64,000 nt of DNA from Halomarina halobia (GTDB lineage: Archaea > Halobacteriota > Halobacteria > Halobacteriales > Haloarculaceae), in NCBI RefSeq assembly GCF_029338575.1, contig NZ_CP119992.1, forward strand, positions 434,001 to 498,000. The letters run 5' to 3'. Positions within the stretch are counted from its first letter, which is position 1; every line of letters begins with the position of its first letter. The translations under genes were made by a program, and so were the position numbers. A model generated the notes under the pieces. The model ran no database searches. It worked only from the letters and a program-made list of their open reading frames with translations, and had not been told where the DNA came from. This document shows positions 35,042-45,135 of the stretch, in pieces.

Positions 35042-37317
35042 GCCGGGATTTCATCGGGGAGGCGGACCGCGCGCTGACGGAGACCTACGAGGAGCCGATG
35101 AGCCTCGCGGAGTACGTCGACCGGGTGTTCGAGCAGCCGCGCATCGCCTCCCACGCGAGCAAGTACCTGCTCGAGGCCATCGAGGCCGCGGGGACGCGCG
35201 CGGTCGTCGAGGAGGGCGAGGAGAAGGAGCGCTACCGTTTCTTCGACGACCCCTACAACGACGGCGAGCACGCCATCCTCGGCAACACCGAGGTCCTGAA
35301 CGAGTTCGTCGACGACCTGCGCTCCATCGCCGCCCGCCGGGGGAAGGAGGAGAAGATAATCTGGCTCGAGGGGCCCACCGCGACCGGCAAGAGCGAGCTG
35401 AAGCGCTGTCTCATCAACGGCCTGCGCGAGTACTCGAAGACGGACGAGGGGCGGCGCTACACCGTCGAGTGGAACATCTCGGGCGCGGACACCGAGGGGT
35501 CCGGCCTCACCTACGGCGAGGCCCCGGTGAGCAACGACGAGGACTGGTACGTGAGCCCGGTTCAGGCTCACCCGCTCTCGGTGTTCCCCAAGGACGTCAG
35601 GCGGGAACTCCTCGCGGACCTCAACGACCGCCTCGACGACCACATCGACATCCAGGTCGAGGGGCGACTCGACCCGTTCTGCCGGGAGGCCTACGACTAC
35701 CTGGAGGAGCAGTACCGCAGGCGCGGCCGGGACGACCTCTTCTCGGCCGTGACGGATCCGAAGCACCTCCGGGTGAAGAACTTCGTCGCCGACGTGGGGA
35801 CCGGCATCGGCGTCCTCCACTCCGAGGACGACGGGACGCCCAAGGAGCGCCTCGTCGGGTCGTGGATGCACGGGATGCTCCAGGCGCTCGACTCGCGCGG
35901 GCGGAAGAACCCGCAGGCGTTCAGCTACGACGGCGTGCTCTCGCAGGGCAACGGCCTGCTCACCCTCGTCGAGGACGCCGCCCAGCACGCCGACCTGCTC
36001 CAGAAGCTGCTCAACGTCCCCGACGAGGGGAGCGTGAAGCTCGACAAGGGGATCGGGATGGACATCGACACCCAGCTGCTCATCATCTCCAACCCGGACC
36101 TCGAGGCCCAGCTGAACCAGCACGCCGAACGCCACGGGCAGGACCCGCTGAAGGCGCTGAAGCGGCGGCTCGACAAGCACGAGTTCCGGTACCTGACGAA
36201 CCTCTCGCTGGAGGCCGAGCTGCTGCGCCGGGAGCTCACCAACGAGACGACGGTGTGGACGGCGACGACGTACGACCGGCTCGAGGAGAAGATCCGCGAG
36301 CCGGTCGCCATCGACGTGCGGGACAACCGCCGGCGCGTGAACCGCAAGGAGCTCGCGCCCCACGCGATCGAGGCGGCGGCGCTGTACAACGTCGTGACGC
36401 GCCTCGACACCGAGGACCTGCCGCCGGGACTCGACCTCGTCGACAAGGCGCTGCTGTTCGACGCCGGCTACATCCAGGACGGCGACGAGCGCCGCGACAA
36501 GGACGACTTCGAGTTCGGCACGAACGCCCGCGACGGCCAGCAGGGCATCCCCGTCACCTACACGCGCGACGTCATCGCCGACCTGCTGCACGAGCAGAGC
36601 GACCGCCACCACCCTGACCTCCCGGTCGAGCACGTCATCATGCCCCGCGACGTCCTGAACGGCATGGCAGACGGGTTCGTCGACGCGCCTGTGTTCTCGA
36701 ACGCGGAACGGACGGAGTTCGAGAACCGGCTCGTGCAGGTGAAAAATCGGATCTTCCGCCAGCAGGAGCGGGACGTGCTCACGGCCATCATGCGCGACAA
36801 GCGCGTCGACGAGGCAACCGTCGAGGAGTACGTCGAGCACGTCTACGCCTGGAACGAGGGCGAGACCATCACCAACGACCGCGGCGAGGAGGTCGAACCG
36901 GACCCGCTCAAGATGAAGGTGTTCGAGATCGAGCACCTCGGGCGGTTCGACGAGTCCCACTACGACGGGACGCAACCGCTGCCCGCCGTGCGGACCTTCC
37001 GCACGGAGAAGGTGATGACCGCGCTCAACCGCCACGCGTGGCGACACCGCGACGAGGAGTTCCGGATGGGCGACATCGAACTGAAGGAGATCCCGGTCAT
37101 CCGCGCGGTGCTCGGCAGCCACGACTGGGACGACGTCCGCCGGGTGTTCGAGGACTTCGACCCCCGCCAGTGGGACGACCCGCCGACGGGCACGGAGACG
37201 AAGGCGGTGAAGGAATCGACGATCGACGACATGCAGGACCTCTTCGGCTACAGCGCCGCCTCGGCGGAGCTGACCAGCCGACACGTCATGAGCCAGGTGA
37301 GTTACCGATGGGACTGA
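35038..37317 (+). CDS. PrkA-type kinase, divergent second copy
   Basis: A 759-residue paralogue of the upstream protein, overlapping it by four bases. The Walker A loop is GPTATGKSE (112-120). Family motifs are kept but altered: [20 protein letters not shown] replaces the first copy's FDYSGAFCNANRG, and [15 protein letters not shown] replaces the NMPEY segment. The two copies are too different to be a recent duplication, so they probably form a heteromeric pair or have distinct targets. It ends ten bases inside the YeaH-like gene. Confidence 0.88.
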   Translation: MSRDFIGEADRALTETYEEPMSLAEYVDRVFEQPRIASHASKYLLEAIEAAGTRAVVEEGEEKERYRFFDDPYNDGEHAILGNTEVLNEFVDDLRSIAARRGKEEKIIWLEGPTATGKSELKRCLINGLREYSKTDEGRRYTVEWNISGADTEGSGLTYGEAPVSNDEDWYVSPVQAHPLSVFPKDVRRELLADLNDRLDDHIDIQVEGRLDPFCREAYDYLEEQYRRRGRDDLFSAVTDPKHLRVKNFVADVGTGIGVLHSEDDGTPKERLVGSWMHGMLQALDSRGRKNPQAFSYDGVLSQGNGLLTLVEDAAQHADLLQKLLNVPDEGSVKLDKGIGMDIDTQLLIISNPDLEAQLNQHAERHGQDPLKALKRRLDKHEFRYLTNLSLEAELLRRELTNETTVWTATTYDRLEEKIREPVAIDVRDNRRRVNRKELAPHAIEAAALYNVVTRLDTEDLPPGLDLVDKALLFDAGYIQDGDERRDKDDFEFGTNARDGQQGIPVTYTRDVIADLLHEQSDRHHPDLPVEHVIMPRDVLNGMADGFVDAPVFSNAERTEFENRLVQVKNRIFRQQERDVLTAIMRDKRVDEATVEEYVEHVYAWNEGETITNDRGEEVEPDPLKMKVFEIEHLGRFDESHYDGTQPLPAVRTFRTEKVMTALNRHAWRHRDEEFRMGDIELKEIPVIRAVLGSHDWDDVRRVFEDFDPRQWDDPPTGTETKAVKESTIDDMQDLFGYSAASAELTSRHVMSQVSYRWD

Positions 37318-38627
37318 GAGACGACCTCGAGCGGTACCGCGAAGTGGGCGAGGCCCGCAGGCAGGACCTCTCGGAGTTCATCCAGTACGGCGACCTCGGC
37401 CAGAGCCTCCCCGAGGAGGTGCGCATCCCCATCAAGATCGTGGATCTCCCGGAGTTCGCCTACGACCGCCTCGACCAGGGTGGCGTGGGGCAGGGCCAGG
37501 GCGGGACGCCCGACGTGGGCGACCCGGTCGGCCAGCCACAGCCCCAGCCGGGCGACGGCGACGGCGAGGAGGGCCAGGCCGGCGAGGAGGGAGCCGACCA
37601 CGAGTACTACGAGATGGACCCCGAGGAGTTCGCCCAGGAACTCGACGAGGAACTGGGGCTGACGCTGGAGCCGAAGGGCAAGCGCGTCATCGAGGAGAAG
37701 GAGGGCGACTACACGGACATCACCCGCACCGGTCCCGCGAGCACCCTCGACTTCGAGCACCTGTTCAAGGAGGGGCTGAAGCGCAAGCTGGCGATGGACT
37801 TCGACGGGTCGTACGTCCGCGAGGCGCTCCGCGTCGAGGGGTGGGGCCCCGACGAGGTGTTCGCCTGGGCGCGCGAGAAGAACATGCCCGTCTCGCGGGC
37901 CTGGATCGTCGACGCGGCCTCCGAGATCCCCGAGACCGAGCGCGACCGCTGGGCGAGCATCGAGGAGATGGAGGCCGAGGTCGAGGAGGAGACGCCGATC
38001 CAGCGCATCCGGCGGGAGGGCCTGCGGCAGATCCCATTCCGTCGCGAGGACGAGCGCTTCCGCTACCCCGAGATCGTAGAGGAGCGCGAGAAGAACGTCG
38101 TCGTGGTGAACATCCGCGACGTCTCCGGCAGCATGCGCGAGAAGAAACGCGAACTGGTCGAGCGCACGTTCACCCCGCTCGACTGGTACCTCACCGGCAA
38201 GTACGACAACGCCGAGTTCGTCTACATCGCCCACGACGCCGAGGCCTGGGAGGTCGAGCGCGAGGAGTTCTTCGGCATCCGCAGCGGCGGCGGCACGCGC
38301 ATCTCGAGCGCGTACGAGCTCGCCAAGGAACTGCTGGAGGAGTACCCGTGGAGCGAGTGGAACCGCTACGTCTTCGCGGCGGGCGACTCGGAGAACTCCT
38401 CGAACGACACCGAGGAGCGGGTCATCCCGCTGATGGAGGAGATCCCGGCGAACCTCCACGCCTACGTGGAGACTCAGCCGTCGGGCAACGCCATCAACGC
38501 GACGCACGCCGACGAGGTGGAACGGCACTTCAAGGGGAGCAACGACGTGGCCGTCGCCTACGTCACGGGCCCCGACGACGTGGTCGACGCCATCTACACC
38601 ATCCTGAGTACAGAGGACAATGAGTGA
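37308..38627 (+). CDS. YeaH/YhbH (DUF444) family protein with VWA-like domain
   Basis: A 439-residue protein. The first 60 residues are followed by a Gly/Gln/Glu-rich linker (about 57-100), then a DUF444 region and a von Willebrand A-like domain with the metal-ion motif DVSGS (271-275) and later [16 protein letters not shown]. YeaH proteins work with PrkA kinases and SpoVR. The ATG at 37308 lies inside the preceding gene by ten bases, and its own stop overlaps spoVR by eight bases. Confidence 0.9.
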   Translation: MGLRDDLERYREVGEARRQDLSEFIQYGDLGQSLPEEVRIPIKIVDLPEFAYDRLDQGGVGQGQGGTPDVGDPVGQPQPQPGDGDGEEGQAGEEGADHEYYEMDPEEFAQELDEELGLTLEPKGKRVIEEKEGDYTDITRTGPASTLDFEHLFKEGLKRKLAMDFDGSYVREALRVEGWGPDEVFAWAREKNMPVSRAWIVDAASEIPETERDRWASIEEMEAEVEEETPIQRIRREGLRQIPFRREDERFRYPEIVEEREKNVVVVNIRDVSGSMREKKRELVERTFTPLDWYLTGKYDNAEFVYIAHDAEAWEVEREEFFGIRSGGGTRISSAYELAKELLEEYPWSEWNRYVFAAGDSENSSNDTEERVIPLMEEIPANLHAYVETQPSGNAINATHADEVERHFKGSNDVAVAYVTGPDDVVDAIYTILSTEDNE

Positions 38628-40611
38628 ACCAGAGCGCATCCGGAAACAGCAGGTCGCCGCCTCGCTGCGGGAACCCGTACGCGAAGCGGCCGCCCTCGCG
38701 GAGAAGCTGGGACTCGATCCCTACCCCGTCAACTACTGGATCATCGACTACGACGAGATGAACGAACTCATCGCCTACGACGGGTTCCAGGAGCGGTACC
38801 CGCACTGGCGGTGGGGGATGAAGTACGACCAGCAGCGAAAGCAGCGGCAGTTCCTCGGCGGCAAGGCGTTCGAGATCGTCAACAACGACGACCCCGCCCA
38901 CGCCTTCCTCCAGGAGTCAAACACGACCGCGGATCAGAAGGCGGTCATCACGCACGTCGAGGCGCACTCCGACTTCTTCAAGCACAACCAGTGGTTCGGG
39001 CTGTTCAGCGACACGCCGGACGCCGCCCGGATGCTCGCCAGTCACGCGCGCATCGTCGAGTCGTACATGAACGACCCGGACATCGACCGCGAGGAGGTCG
39101 AGGCGTTCATCGACCACGTGCTCTGCCTGGAGGACTGCATCGACCAGCACGACCCGTTCACCCCGGTCGCGACGGGCGGCGACGAGCCGTTCGAGGCCGA
39201 GGACATCGCCGAGCGGCTCGACCAGCTCGGGCTGAGCGACGAGGTGAAGCGGCAGGTGTTCAGCGACGAGTGGCTCGAATCCCAGCGCGGGACGTCCGAC
39301 GAGGCGCGCTTCCCCGCGGAGCCGGAACTCGACGTCATCGCGTTCCTGCGCAACCACGGCAAGCGCTACGACCGCGACGCCGGCAAGGCCGTCGACTTCG
39401 AGGACTGGCAGCTCGAGGTGCTCGACGTGCTCCGCCGGGAGGCGTACTACTTCGCCCCCCAGCGGATGACGAAGGTGATGAACGAGGGGTGGGCGGCCTA
39501 CTGGGAGTCCATGATGATGGCCGAGGAGGGGTTCGCCGACGAGAACGAGTTCGTCGACTACGCCGACCACCAGTCGATGGTGCTCGGTTCGCCGGGGTTC
39601 AACCCCTACAAGCTCGGCAAGGAGCTGTGGGAGTACATCGAGAACACGACCAACCGCCGGGAGGTCGCCGAGAAGCTCCTGCGCGTCCGGGGGATCACCT
39701 GGCGGAACTTCTCCGACCGGGTGGACCTCGACGCGGTCCTCGCGGCGCTCGAACCGGACCCCGCGATCGCCCACGTCGACTCGGACTCGCTCGACGCGCT
39801 CGATCCGGACGACCCGCGCGTCGACGCCGAGGCGCTGGCGGCGGCGAGGGCGGGCGAGGTCGACGTCGGTCGCTACCCCTGGAAGGTGCTCACCTACGAG
39901 GGGCTGTGCGAGCGCCACTACTCGCTGGTGAAGCGCCAGCACCGGGGGTTCCTGAAGCGCCTCTCCCAGACCGACCTGGAGCGCATCGCGCGCTACATGT
40001 TCGACGACGACCGGTACGGGAGCGTCGAGGAGGCGCTCGCGGACGTGGACCGCCGTCGCGGCTGGGACCGGATGCGCGAGATCCGCGAGAGCCACAACGA
40101 CGTGACGTTCCTCGACGAGTTCCTCACCCAGGAGTTCGTCGAGGAGAACCACTACTTCACCTACGAGTACACCCACACGACCCGGGACTACCGCGCCACC
40201 AGCACGGACGTCGAGGACGTGAAGAAGAAGCTCATGCTCCGCTTCACGAACTTCGGCAAGCCGACGGTGGTCGTCGAGGACGGCAACTACAACAACCGCA
40301 ACGAACTGCTGCTCGGCCACCAGTACAACGGGGTCATGCTGGACGTAAAGCAGGCCCAGCAGGTACTCGAACGCGTCTTCGAGCTGTGGGGGCGGCCGGT
40401 CAACCTGAAGACCATCGTGAAGGAACTCGACGATCACGACGTCGAGGTGGCCCGGCGGCGCGACCGCGAACCGATCCCCGAGGAGCGCGGGAAGCTCATC
40501 CGCTTCGACGGCGAGGAGTTCGCGACGCGGGATCTCCCCTGGGACGAGGTCGAGCACCTCGCCGCGACGGACGTCGACTACGACACGAAGCCCGAGGAGT
40601 GGCTGGCGTGA
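38620..40611 (+). CDS. spoVR: SpoVR family protein
   Basis: A 663-residue protein of the SpoVR/YcgB family: [39 protein letters not shown] and the later [22 protein letters not shown] region. It has several His-rich and acidic helices but no proven catalytic site. The gene closes the prkA-prkA2-yeaH-spoVR operon, all four overlapping, so stoichiometric synthesis is likely. A hydrophilic C-terminus carries ...DTKPEEWLA. Length is slightly longer than the bacterial family norm. Confidence 0.9.
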   Translation: MSEPERIRKQQVAASLREPVREAAALAEKLGLDPYPVNYWIIDYDEMNELIAYDGFQERYPHWRWGMKYDQQRKQRQFLGGKAFEIVNNDDPAHAFLQESNTTADQKAVITHVEAHSDFFKHNQWFGLFSDTPDAARMLASHARIVESYMNDPDIDREEVEAFIDHVLCLEDCIDQHDPFTPVATGGDEPFEAEDIAERLDQLGLSDEVKRQVFSDEWLESQRGTSDEARFPAEPELDVIAFLRNHGKRYDRDAGKAVDFEDWQLEVLDVLRREAYYFAPQRMTKVMNEGWAAYWESMMMAEEGFADENEFVDYADHQSMVLGSPGFNPYKLGKELWEYIENTTNRREVAEKLLRVRGITWRNFSDRVDLDAVLAALEPDPAIAHVDSDSLDALDPDDPRVDAEALAAARAGEVDVGRYPWKVLTYEGLCERHYSLVKRQHRGFLKRLSQTDLERIARYMFDDDRYGSVEEALADVDRRRGWDRMREIRESHNDVTFLDEFLTQEFVEENHYFTYEYTHTTRDYRATSTDVEDVKKKLMLRFTNFGKPTVVVEDGNYNNRNELLLGHQYNGVMLDVKQAQQVLERVFELWGRPVNLKTIVKELDDHDVEVARRRDREPIPEERGKLIRFDGEEFATRDLPWDEVEHLAATDVDYDTKPEEWLA

Positions 40612-40678
40612 GGTCGAGCGAGCGCGTTCCTCCGCCTCCCTCGCTCCCGAACGCGCCCCGCTGAGTACCGGCTGCGCA

Positions 40679-41371
40679 CTACTTCCGCGGCGGTCGGAAC
40701 GCCCGGAGCGTGTCCCGTCCGACCGGCTCCGACTCGATCTCTGTGAGTCCCAGTTCGGCGAAGATCCGCCCCCAGTCACGGTAGTACAGCGGGAACTCGC
40801 CGTTGACGTAGTTCACGTCGATCACGCCCGATCGGCGGCGACCGTCGTCCCCCGCGCCCTCCGCTCTCCCCCGGTCGCTCTCCCCCTCGGGTCCGTCCTC
40901 CCCGTCGCGATCGCTCCGCCCCTCGTGTTCCACCGTGACGAGGAGGTCCCGCGCGATCCGGGGGAGTTCCCCGAAGACCCACCCGTTGTCCGGGTGGACG
41001 TGTTGCAGCGTCTCGACGGAGAACACGGCGTCGAACCGATCGTCGTCGAAGTCGGTGACGACGCTCTCGATGGCGTCGGCGTGGAACGTCACGCGCGCGG
41101 CGAGCTCGGGCGCGGTCTCCTCCATCACGCGGAACGCCTCGTCGTTGACGTCGATGCCGTGTAAGTCCTCGTACCCGTGGTCGTGCAGGTGAGAGAGGTG
41201 TCGGCCCGAACTGCAACCGAGCTCCAGGACGGTCGCCTCCCGTCCGACGACGGAGTCGAGGAGCCCGCGGATCCGTTCGCTGGTTTCGTTGGGGCCGTAG
41301 TAGGCGTAGTAGCTCGGCGAGAACTCGCCCGACCGCTCCGCCCACCGTCGGATGACCTCTGAGGAGTCCAC
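40679..41371 (-). CDS. Class I SAM-dependent methyltransferase
   Basis: A 230-residue Rossmann methyltransferase. Motif I is VLELGCSSGRHLSHL (about 48-62), followed by GIDVNDEAFRVMEE and FDAVFSVETLQHV. The insert around residues 155-180 is acidic and Gly/Arg-rich, probably disordered. The carboxyl end YYRDWGRIFAELGL resembles small-molecule methyltransferases. The substrate is unknown. It is convergent with spoVR. Confidence 0.8.
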   Translation of the reverse strand: MDSSEVIRRWAERSGEFSPSYYAYYGPNETSERIRGLLDSVVGREATVLELGCSSGRHLSHLHDHGYEDLHGIDVNDEAFRVMEETAPELAARVTFHADAIESVVTDFDDDRFDAVFSVETLQHVHPDNGWVFGELPRIARDLLVTVEHEGRSDRDGEDGPEGESDRGRAEGAGDDGRRRSGVIDVNYVNGEFPLYYRDWGRIFAELGLTEIESEPVGRDTLRAFRPPRK

Positions 41372-41456
41372 TAGTAGCCACAGCGCCCCCGGCGGTAAAG
41401 GTCACTCGACTCCCGCGTCCCTCGTACCTCACGAGCCGCCCGGGACTCCCGGGGCG

Positions 41457-43445
41457 TCAGTCGCCCGCCAGCGGGGCCTCGGCGTAGAGGTCCATCACCT
41501 CGCCCTCATAGCGGTCCAGGATGGTGCGACGCTTCTTCTTCATCGAGGGCGTGAGCATGTCGTTCTCGACGGTCCACTCCTCGGGGACGAGTTCGAAGCG
41601 CTTGATCCGCGCTTCGCTCTCGAGGGTTGCGTTGACGGCCTCCACCGATTCGGCAACCCAGGCACGAACCCGGTCGTCCCGGCAGACGGCCGCGGGGTCG
41701 TCGGGGAGGTCGATACCCGCCCGGTCGGCCCACTCGCGGGCGGCCTCGAAGTCGAGCACGACGAGCGCCCCGACGAACTTCCGGTCGTCGCCGACGACCA
41801 TCACCTGCTCGACGCGGTCGCTCGTCGAGAACGCGTCCTCGATGGGGCTGGGGGCGACGTTCTTGCCGGTCGAGAGCACCAGCAACTGCTTGAGCCGGTC
41901 GTGGAAGATCAGGTAGCCGTCGTCGGTCTGCTCGACGATGTCGCCGGTGCGGAAGTAACCGTCCGCCGTGAACGCCGCCTCGGTGGCGTCAGGACGTTCC
42001 CAGTAGCCCGCCGTCACGTTCGGCCCCCGCACCAACAACTCGCCGATCTCGCTTCGCGCGCGGCGCTTCCGATCCTCGGAGACGACCGACTCGTCGAGTC
42101 GCACCTCCACGTCCACGAGCGGCGGACCCAGGGTTCCGGGCCGGGGATCCTCCGGCGGGTTGACGGAGACGACGGGGGCGGTCTCCGTCAGCCCGTACCC
42201 CTCGAGGACGTGGAGTCCCATGCCGGCGAACAGTTCGGCGAGGTCGAGAGAGAGGCTCCCGCCGCCGCTGATGAAGAACTCGATCTCGCCGCCCATGCGC
42301 GTCCTGATCGTCCGGTAGACGAGGCGGTCGTACAGCGCGTGGCGCAGCCGGAGGCCGACGCCCGGACTGTCGGTGCGCGCCCGCTCGCGGGCCGTCTCGA
42401 CCGCCCGCTCGAAGATGCTCGACTTCAGGTCGGACTCGCTCGCCCGCTCGCGCATCGAGTCGTAGATCCGCTCGTAGACGCGGGGAACGCTCGTGACGTT
42501 CGTCGGGCTGACGAGGCGGATGTCCTCCGCGACGGTGTCCGCGGACTCCGCGTAGTTGACGCACGCGCCGCTCGCGAGCGGGAACAGGTGCCCCGCCGTG
42601 CGCTCGAAGATGTGTGCGAGCGGGAGGAACGACAGCGTCCGGCAGTGCTCGTCGAACACCGCGAGGTTCTCCGGCTTGTCGGGGCGCGGTCCGACGCGCC
42701 TCCTGATGCCGTTTATGTTCGCCCGGAGGTTCGCGTGCGTGAGCCGTACGCCCTTCGGCTCACCGGTCGTCCCCGACGTGTAGACGAGCGTCGCCAGGTC
42801 GCCGGGCGACCGTTCGTTGAGCCACGATTCGAGGTCGGCGGGATCGAACGCCTCGCGGCCGCGCTCGTAGACCTCCCCGAGCGTGAACACGTCGTCCCGG
42901 TCGGCGTACCCCGTAACCTCGTCGATCACCACGACGAAGGAGAGGTCGAGCGCGTCCTCCACCTCGAGGACGCGCTCGAGCAGTTCCGCGTTCTCGACGA
43001 CGACGCCCGTCGCCCCCGGGTTCGAGAGCAGGTACGACGCCTTGCGGGGGGTGGACTCGGCGTACACCGTCGTTACGACCGCTCCCGCCTGCAGCAGCGC
43101 GAAGTCGGTCTGGGCCCACTCCATGCGGGTGTTCGCGAAGATCCCGACGCGGTCGCCGCCCGTCACTCCGAGGGTACGAAAGCCCGCCGCGAGCCCGTGG
43201 ACCACGTCCCGCATCTCACGGTAGGTCAGCGTGGCGTAGTCGCCCGGCGGGGCCGGCTCGATAGCGTCCACCTCGACGAGCGACCGGTCGTGAACGCCGC
43301 CCTTGTAGCCCTGCGCCGGCCGGTCGGCGTTGCGCTTCGCGCTCGCCTCGAACAACCGCCCGGTGGTGTCGGAGCCGATGACCGCGTCGGTGTACTCGCG
43401 CTCCTGTTCGAGGAGGTCCGCCGTCCGTCGTCGGTCGGGAGCCAT
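41457..43445 (-). CDS. Long-chain acyl-CoA synthetase (AMP-binding, FAA1-type)
   Basis: A 662-residue adenylate-forming enzyme that activates fatty acids to acyl-CoA. The P-loop-like LVYTSGTTGEPKGVRLTHAN, the GYGLTETAPVVSVNPP motif and the hinge region GYFRTGDIVEQTDDGYL are intact; LKQLLVLSTGKNVAPSPIE matches long-chain enzymes. A TATA-like box (atgtatatc, 43468-43476) 27 bases upstream favours the ATG at 43445 over one at 43460. With the dehydrogenase genes nearby it supplies the first step of beta-oxidation. Confidence 0.9.
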   Translation of the reverse strand: MAPDRRRTADLLEQEREYTDAVIGSDTTGRLFEASAKRNADRPAQGYKGGVHDRSLVEVDAIEPAPPGDYATLTYREMRDVVHGLAAGFRTLGVTGGDRVGIFANTRMEWAQTDFALLQAGAVVTTVYAESTPRKASYLLSNPGATGVVVENAELLERVLEVEDALDLSFVVVIDEVTGYADRDDVFTLGEVYERGREAFDPADLESWLNERSPGDLATLVYTSGTTGEPKGVRLTHANLRANINGIRRRVGPRPDKPENLAVFDEHCRTLSFLPLAHIFERTAGHLFPLASGACVNYAESADTVAEDIRLVSPTNVTSVPRVYERIYDSMRERASESDLKSSIFERAVETARERARTDSPGVGLRLRHALYDRLVYRTIRTRMGGEIEFFISGGGSLSLDLAELFAGMGLHVLEGYGLTETAPVVSVNPPEDPRPGTLGPPLVDVEVRLDESVVSEDRKRRARSEIGELLVRGPNVTAGYWERPDATEAAFTADGYFRTGDIVEQTDDGYLIFHDRLKQLLVLSTGKNVAPSPIEDAFSTSDRVEQVMVVGDDRKFVGALVVLDFEAAREWADRAGIDLPDDPAAVCRDDRVRAWVAESVEAVNATLESEARIKRFELVPEEWTVENDMLTPSMKKKRRTILDRYEGEVMDLYAEAPLAGD

Positions 43446-43607
43446 CGTCGGCGCACACATTGCGAGTGATATACATCAATGTTACCGTAGTTCATGACGG
43501 AGAGACGAAGGATCGGTGTTCGACCGAGCGGGCGGCGGCCGACCATCGGCCGACGTGCGTGGCGGAACCCGCGCAGGGCCGACCCCACGACCGACGTCGC
43601 GGGCAGT

Positions 43608-44033
43608 CTACTCGATGTCGATCCGGTGGGCGTCGTCGCCCGCGTCGGCGGTGGGGAGTCGCACTTCAAGCACGCCGTTGCGGTAGGACGCGGTGACCTC
43701 CTCGGCGAGCACGTCGCCGGGGATCGTCACCTGCTCGAAGACGTTGCGCCGACGGGCGCTGGTCTCGTCCGCGACCTCGTGGTCGCCCGAGAGCGTCAGG
43801 ACCCCGTCATCGAACGTGAGTTCGAGTTCGTCCCGCTCGAAACCGGGGAGATCCGCGTGGACGACGTACCCGTCGTCGTCCGTCTCGATACTCACGTTCG
43901 CGCCGGCCGTCGCTCCCGACGGCCACCGGCGGTCCGGCGTCGGGACGGACAGGTCCCAGGTGCCGAGCATCGAGTGACGCATCTGGTCGAACACGCGCTC
44001 CATCTCCTCGAAGGGGGTACGTCTATTCATCAT
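43608..44033 (-). CDS. Small heat-shock protein (Hsp20/alpha-crystallin)
   Basis: A 141-residue chaperone with an amino arm (RRTPFEEMERVFDQMRHSML) and an alpha-crystallin domain (about 47-135): DGYVVHADLPGFERDELELT, LTLSGDHEVADE, FEQVTIPGDVLAEEVTASYR with the conserved NGVLEVRLP. It binds unfolding proteins without ATP. Adjacent Mets at 44033 and 44030 are both usable. A TATA-like ttaatatc lies about 35 bases upstream. Confidence 0.9.
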   Translation of the reverse strand: MMNRRTPFEEMERVFDQMRHSMLGTWDLSVPTPDRRWPSGATAGANVSIETDDDGYVVHADLPGFERDELELTFDDGVLTLSGDHEVADETSARRRNVFEQVTIPGDVLAEEVTASYRNGVLEVRLPTADAGDDAHRIDIE

Positions 44034-44181
44034 AGCTGTTCGGTACTCCCTAACGATGCTCGAGATATTAAGGATTGCGAGAACGGTGATATCACGTGTT
44101 TTGAGGGCTCTACACCGAGACTAACTAGAAGTAACCGAGAGCGTGTAACGCACGCGCGCCGTCCGTGAACCGGCGAGGTCC

Positions 44182-44502
44182 CTACGGTTCGACGAGGATC
44201 GTCCCGTTGCTCTCGACGGTGACGTGGCACCCAGCGAACCGAAACCGGATGCGGCCGTCGATGCTCGGTTGCCTTTCCGGGCCGGGACAGAACAGCTCGT
44301 CGAGCGCGTCCGGATCGACGGCCTCGTACAGCGAATCGAGGGCCATCGGATCCACGTCCACCACCGCGCCGACGGCCTGCATGACCGTGATACTCAGCGA
44401 TCCCGGCTCGGTCATGTCGTGGAACGCGCGGTACGCGATGCCGTCGTCGGTCGCCACCGGTTCGGGGGACACCGTCTCGCGGGATGAGTCGGCCGTTATC
44501 AT
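44182..44502 (-). CDS. HalOD1 output-domain protein
   Basis: A 106-residue protein of the HalOD1 (halobacterial output domain 1) family: SITVMQAVGAVVDVDPMALD, SLYEAVDPDALDELF and the final FRFAGCHVTVESNGTILV strands. In haloarchaea HalOD1 stands alone or at the end of signalling proteins; its role is unproven. The ATG at 44502 is used. Upstream lies an AT-rich region (44563-44610) that probably holds its promoter. Confidence 0.78.
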   Translation of the reverse strand: MITADSSRETVSPEPVATDDGIAYRAFHDMTEPGSLSITVMQAVGAVVDVDPMALDSLYEAVDPDALDELFCPGPERQPSIDGRIRFRFAGCHVTVESNGTILVEP

Positions 44503-44766
44503 TCGTGCTACCTCTCTTGTTGGAGTGCGGCGCAAAAGTACAAGAAGGTTCGTCAGACAATATTATAATAATTGCTAATTAATATTATTATTGTAATAGA
44601 TGGATTAATAACACAGTTACGGGACGGTGTTCGGTTCCGAGGGGAAGGCGGGCGGGGTTCGAGGCGACCGACGACCTTCTAGTTGTGATTCCCGTCGGGG
44701 TATTCGGCGGAGTGCGGTCTAACGTGCTCGGCTACATCGCCCGAGTAATCGCGTTCGCTCCCCACG

Positions 44767-45038
44767 TTCGTCGCAGAACGCTCGGTCGGGGAGTTGAACA
44801 CGTGAAGACGTTCCGGGCTGCGGCGCGAAGCGCCGTTCCGGGCGTGCGACTTCCCTGCTCAAATCCACTCTCTGCGCGCTTTTTTCACTTCGTTCGAAAA
44901 AGTACTCGGTCGGGGATTTGAACCACGCCCGAGAACCTGCGCTTCGCGCAGAACCTCGGTCTCCTTCGAATCGCCCGAGTGGTCGCGTTCGCTTCTCACA
45001 TTCGTTCGTCGCAGAATGCTCGGTCGGGGATTTGAACC
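44767..45038. repeat. Three stepwise copies of the tRNA-Glu 3' end and flank
   Basis: The 20 bases at 45019-45038 (3' half of tRNA-Glu) recur exactly at 44905-44924 and, with one mismatch, as 19 bases at 44781-44799. The flank before the tRNA copy (ttcgtcgcagaatg, 45005-45018) also recurs at 44767-44780. The 48-base block shared with the tRNA-Leu locus lies at 44925-44972. The 514-base gap 44503-45016 holds an AT-rich region and these remnants, with no protein gene. Confidence 0.65.
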
Positions 45039-45091
45039 CCGGTCGTTGGCTCGAAAGGCCAACATGATTGGCCGGACTACACCAACCGAGC
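45017..45091 (-). tRNA. tRNA-Glu (anticodon TTC)
   Basis: On the minus strand: acceptor GCTCGGT/ACCGAGC with discriminator A, D-arm TGGTGTAGTCCGGCCA, anticodon stem TTGGC/GCCAA around CTTTCGA (anticodon TTC), T-arm CCGGGGTTCAAATCCCCG. No intron and no encoded CCA. A TATA-like cacttaacc is about 30 bases upstream. Confidence 0.95.
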
Positions 45092-45135
45092 CGTACGGAA
45101 ACGATTCGCCGTCGGCCGGTTAAGTGTTCCGAGTT

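Noticed and set aside
34966..37284. A 772-codon minus-strand frame opposite the second PrkA gene
   Set aside because: Leu/Val/Arg-rich shadow with no domain; the plus-strand kinase frame has intact motifs and overlaps its neighbours correctly.
43460..43479. Upstream starts for the acyl-CoA ligase
   Set aside because: They fall inside or immediately beside the TATA-like box at 43468-43476; the ATG at 43445 is at the distance expected for a leaderless transcript.
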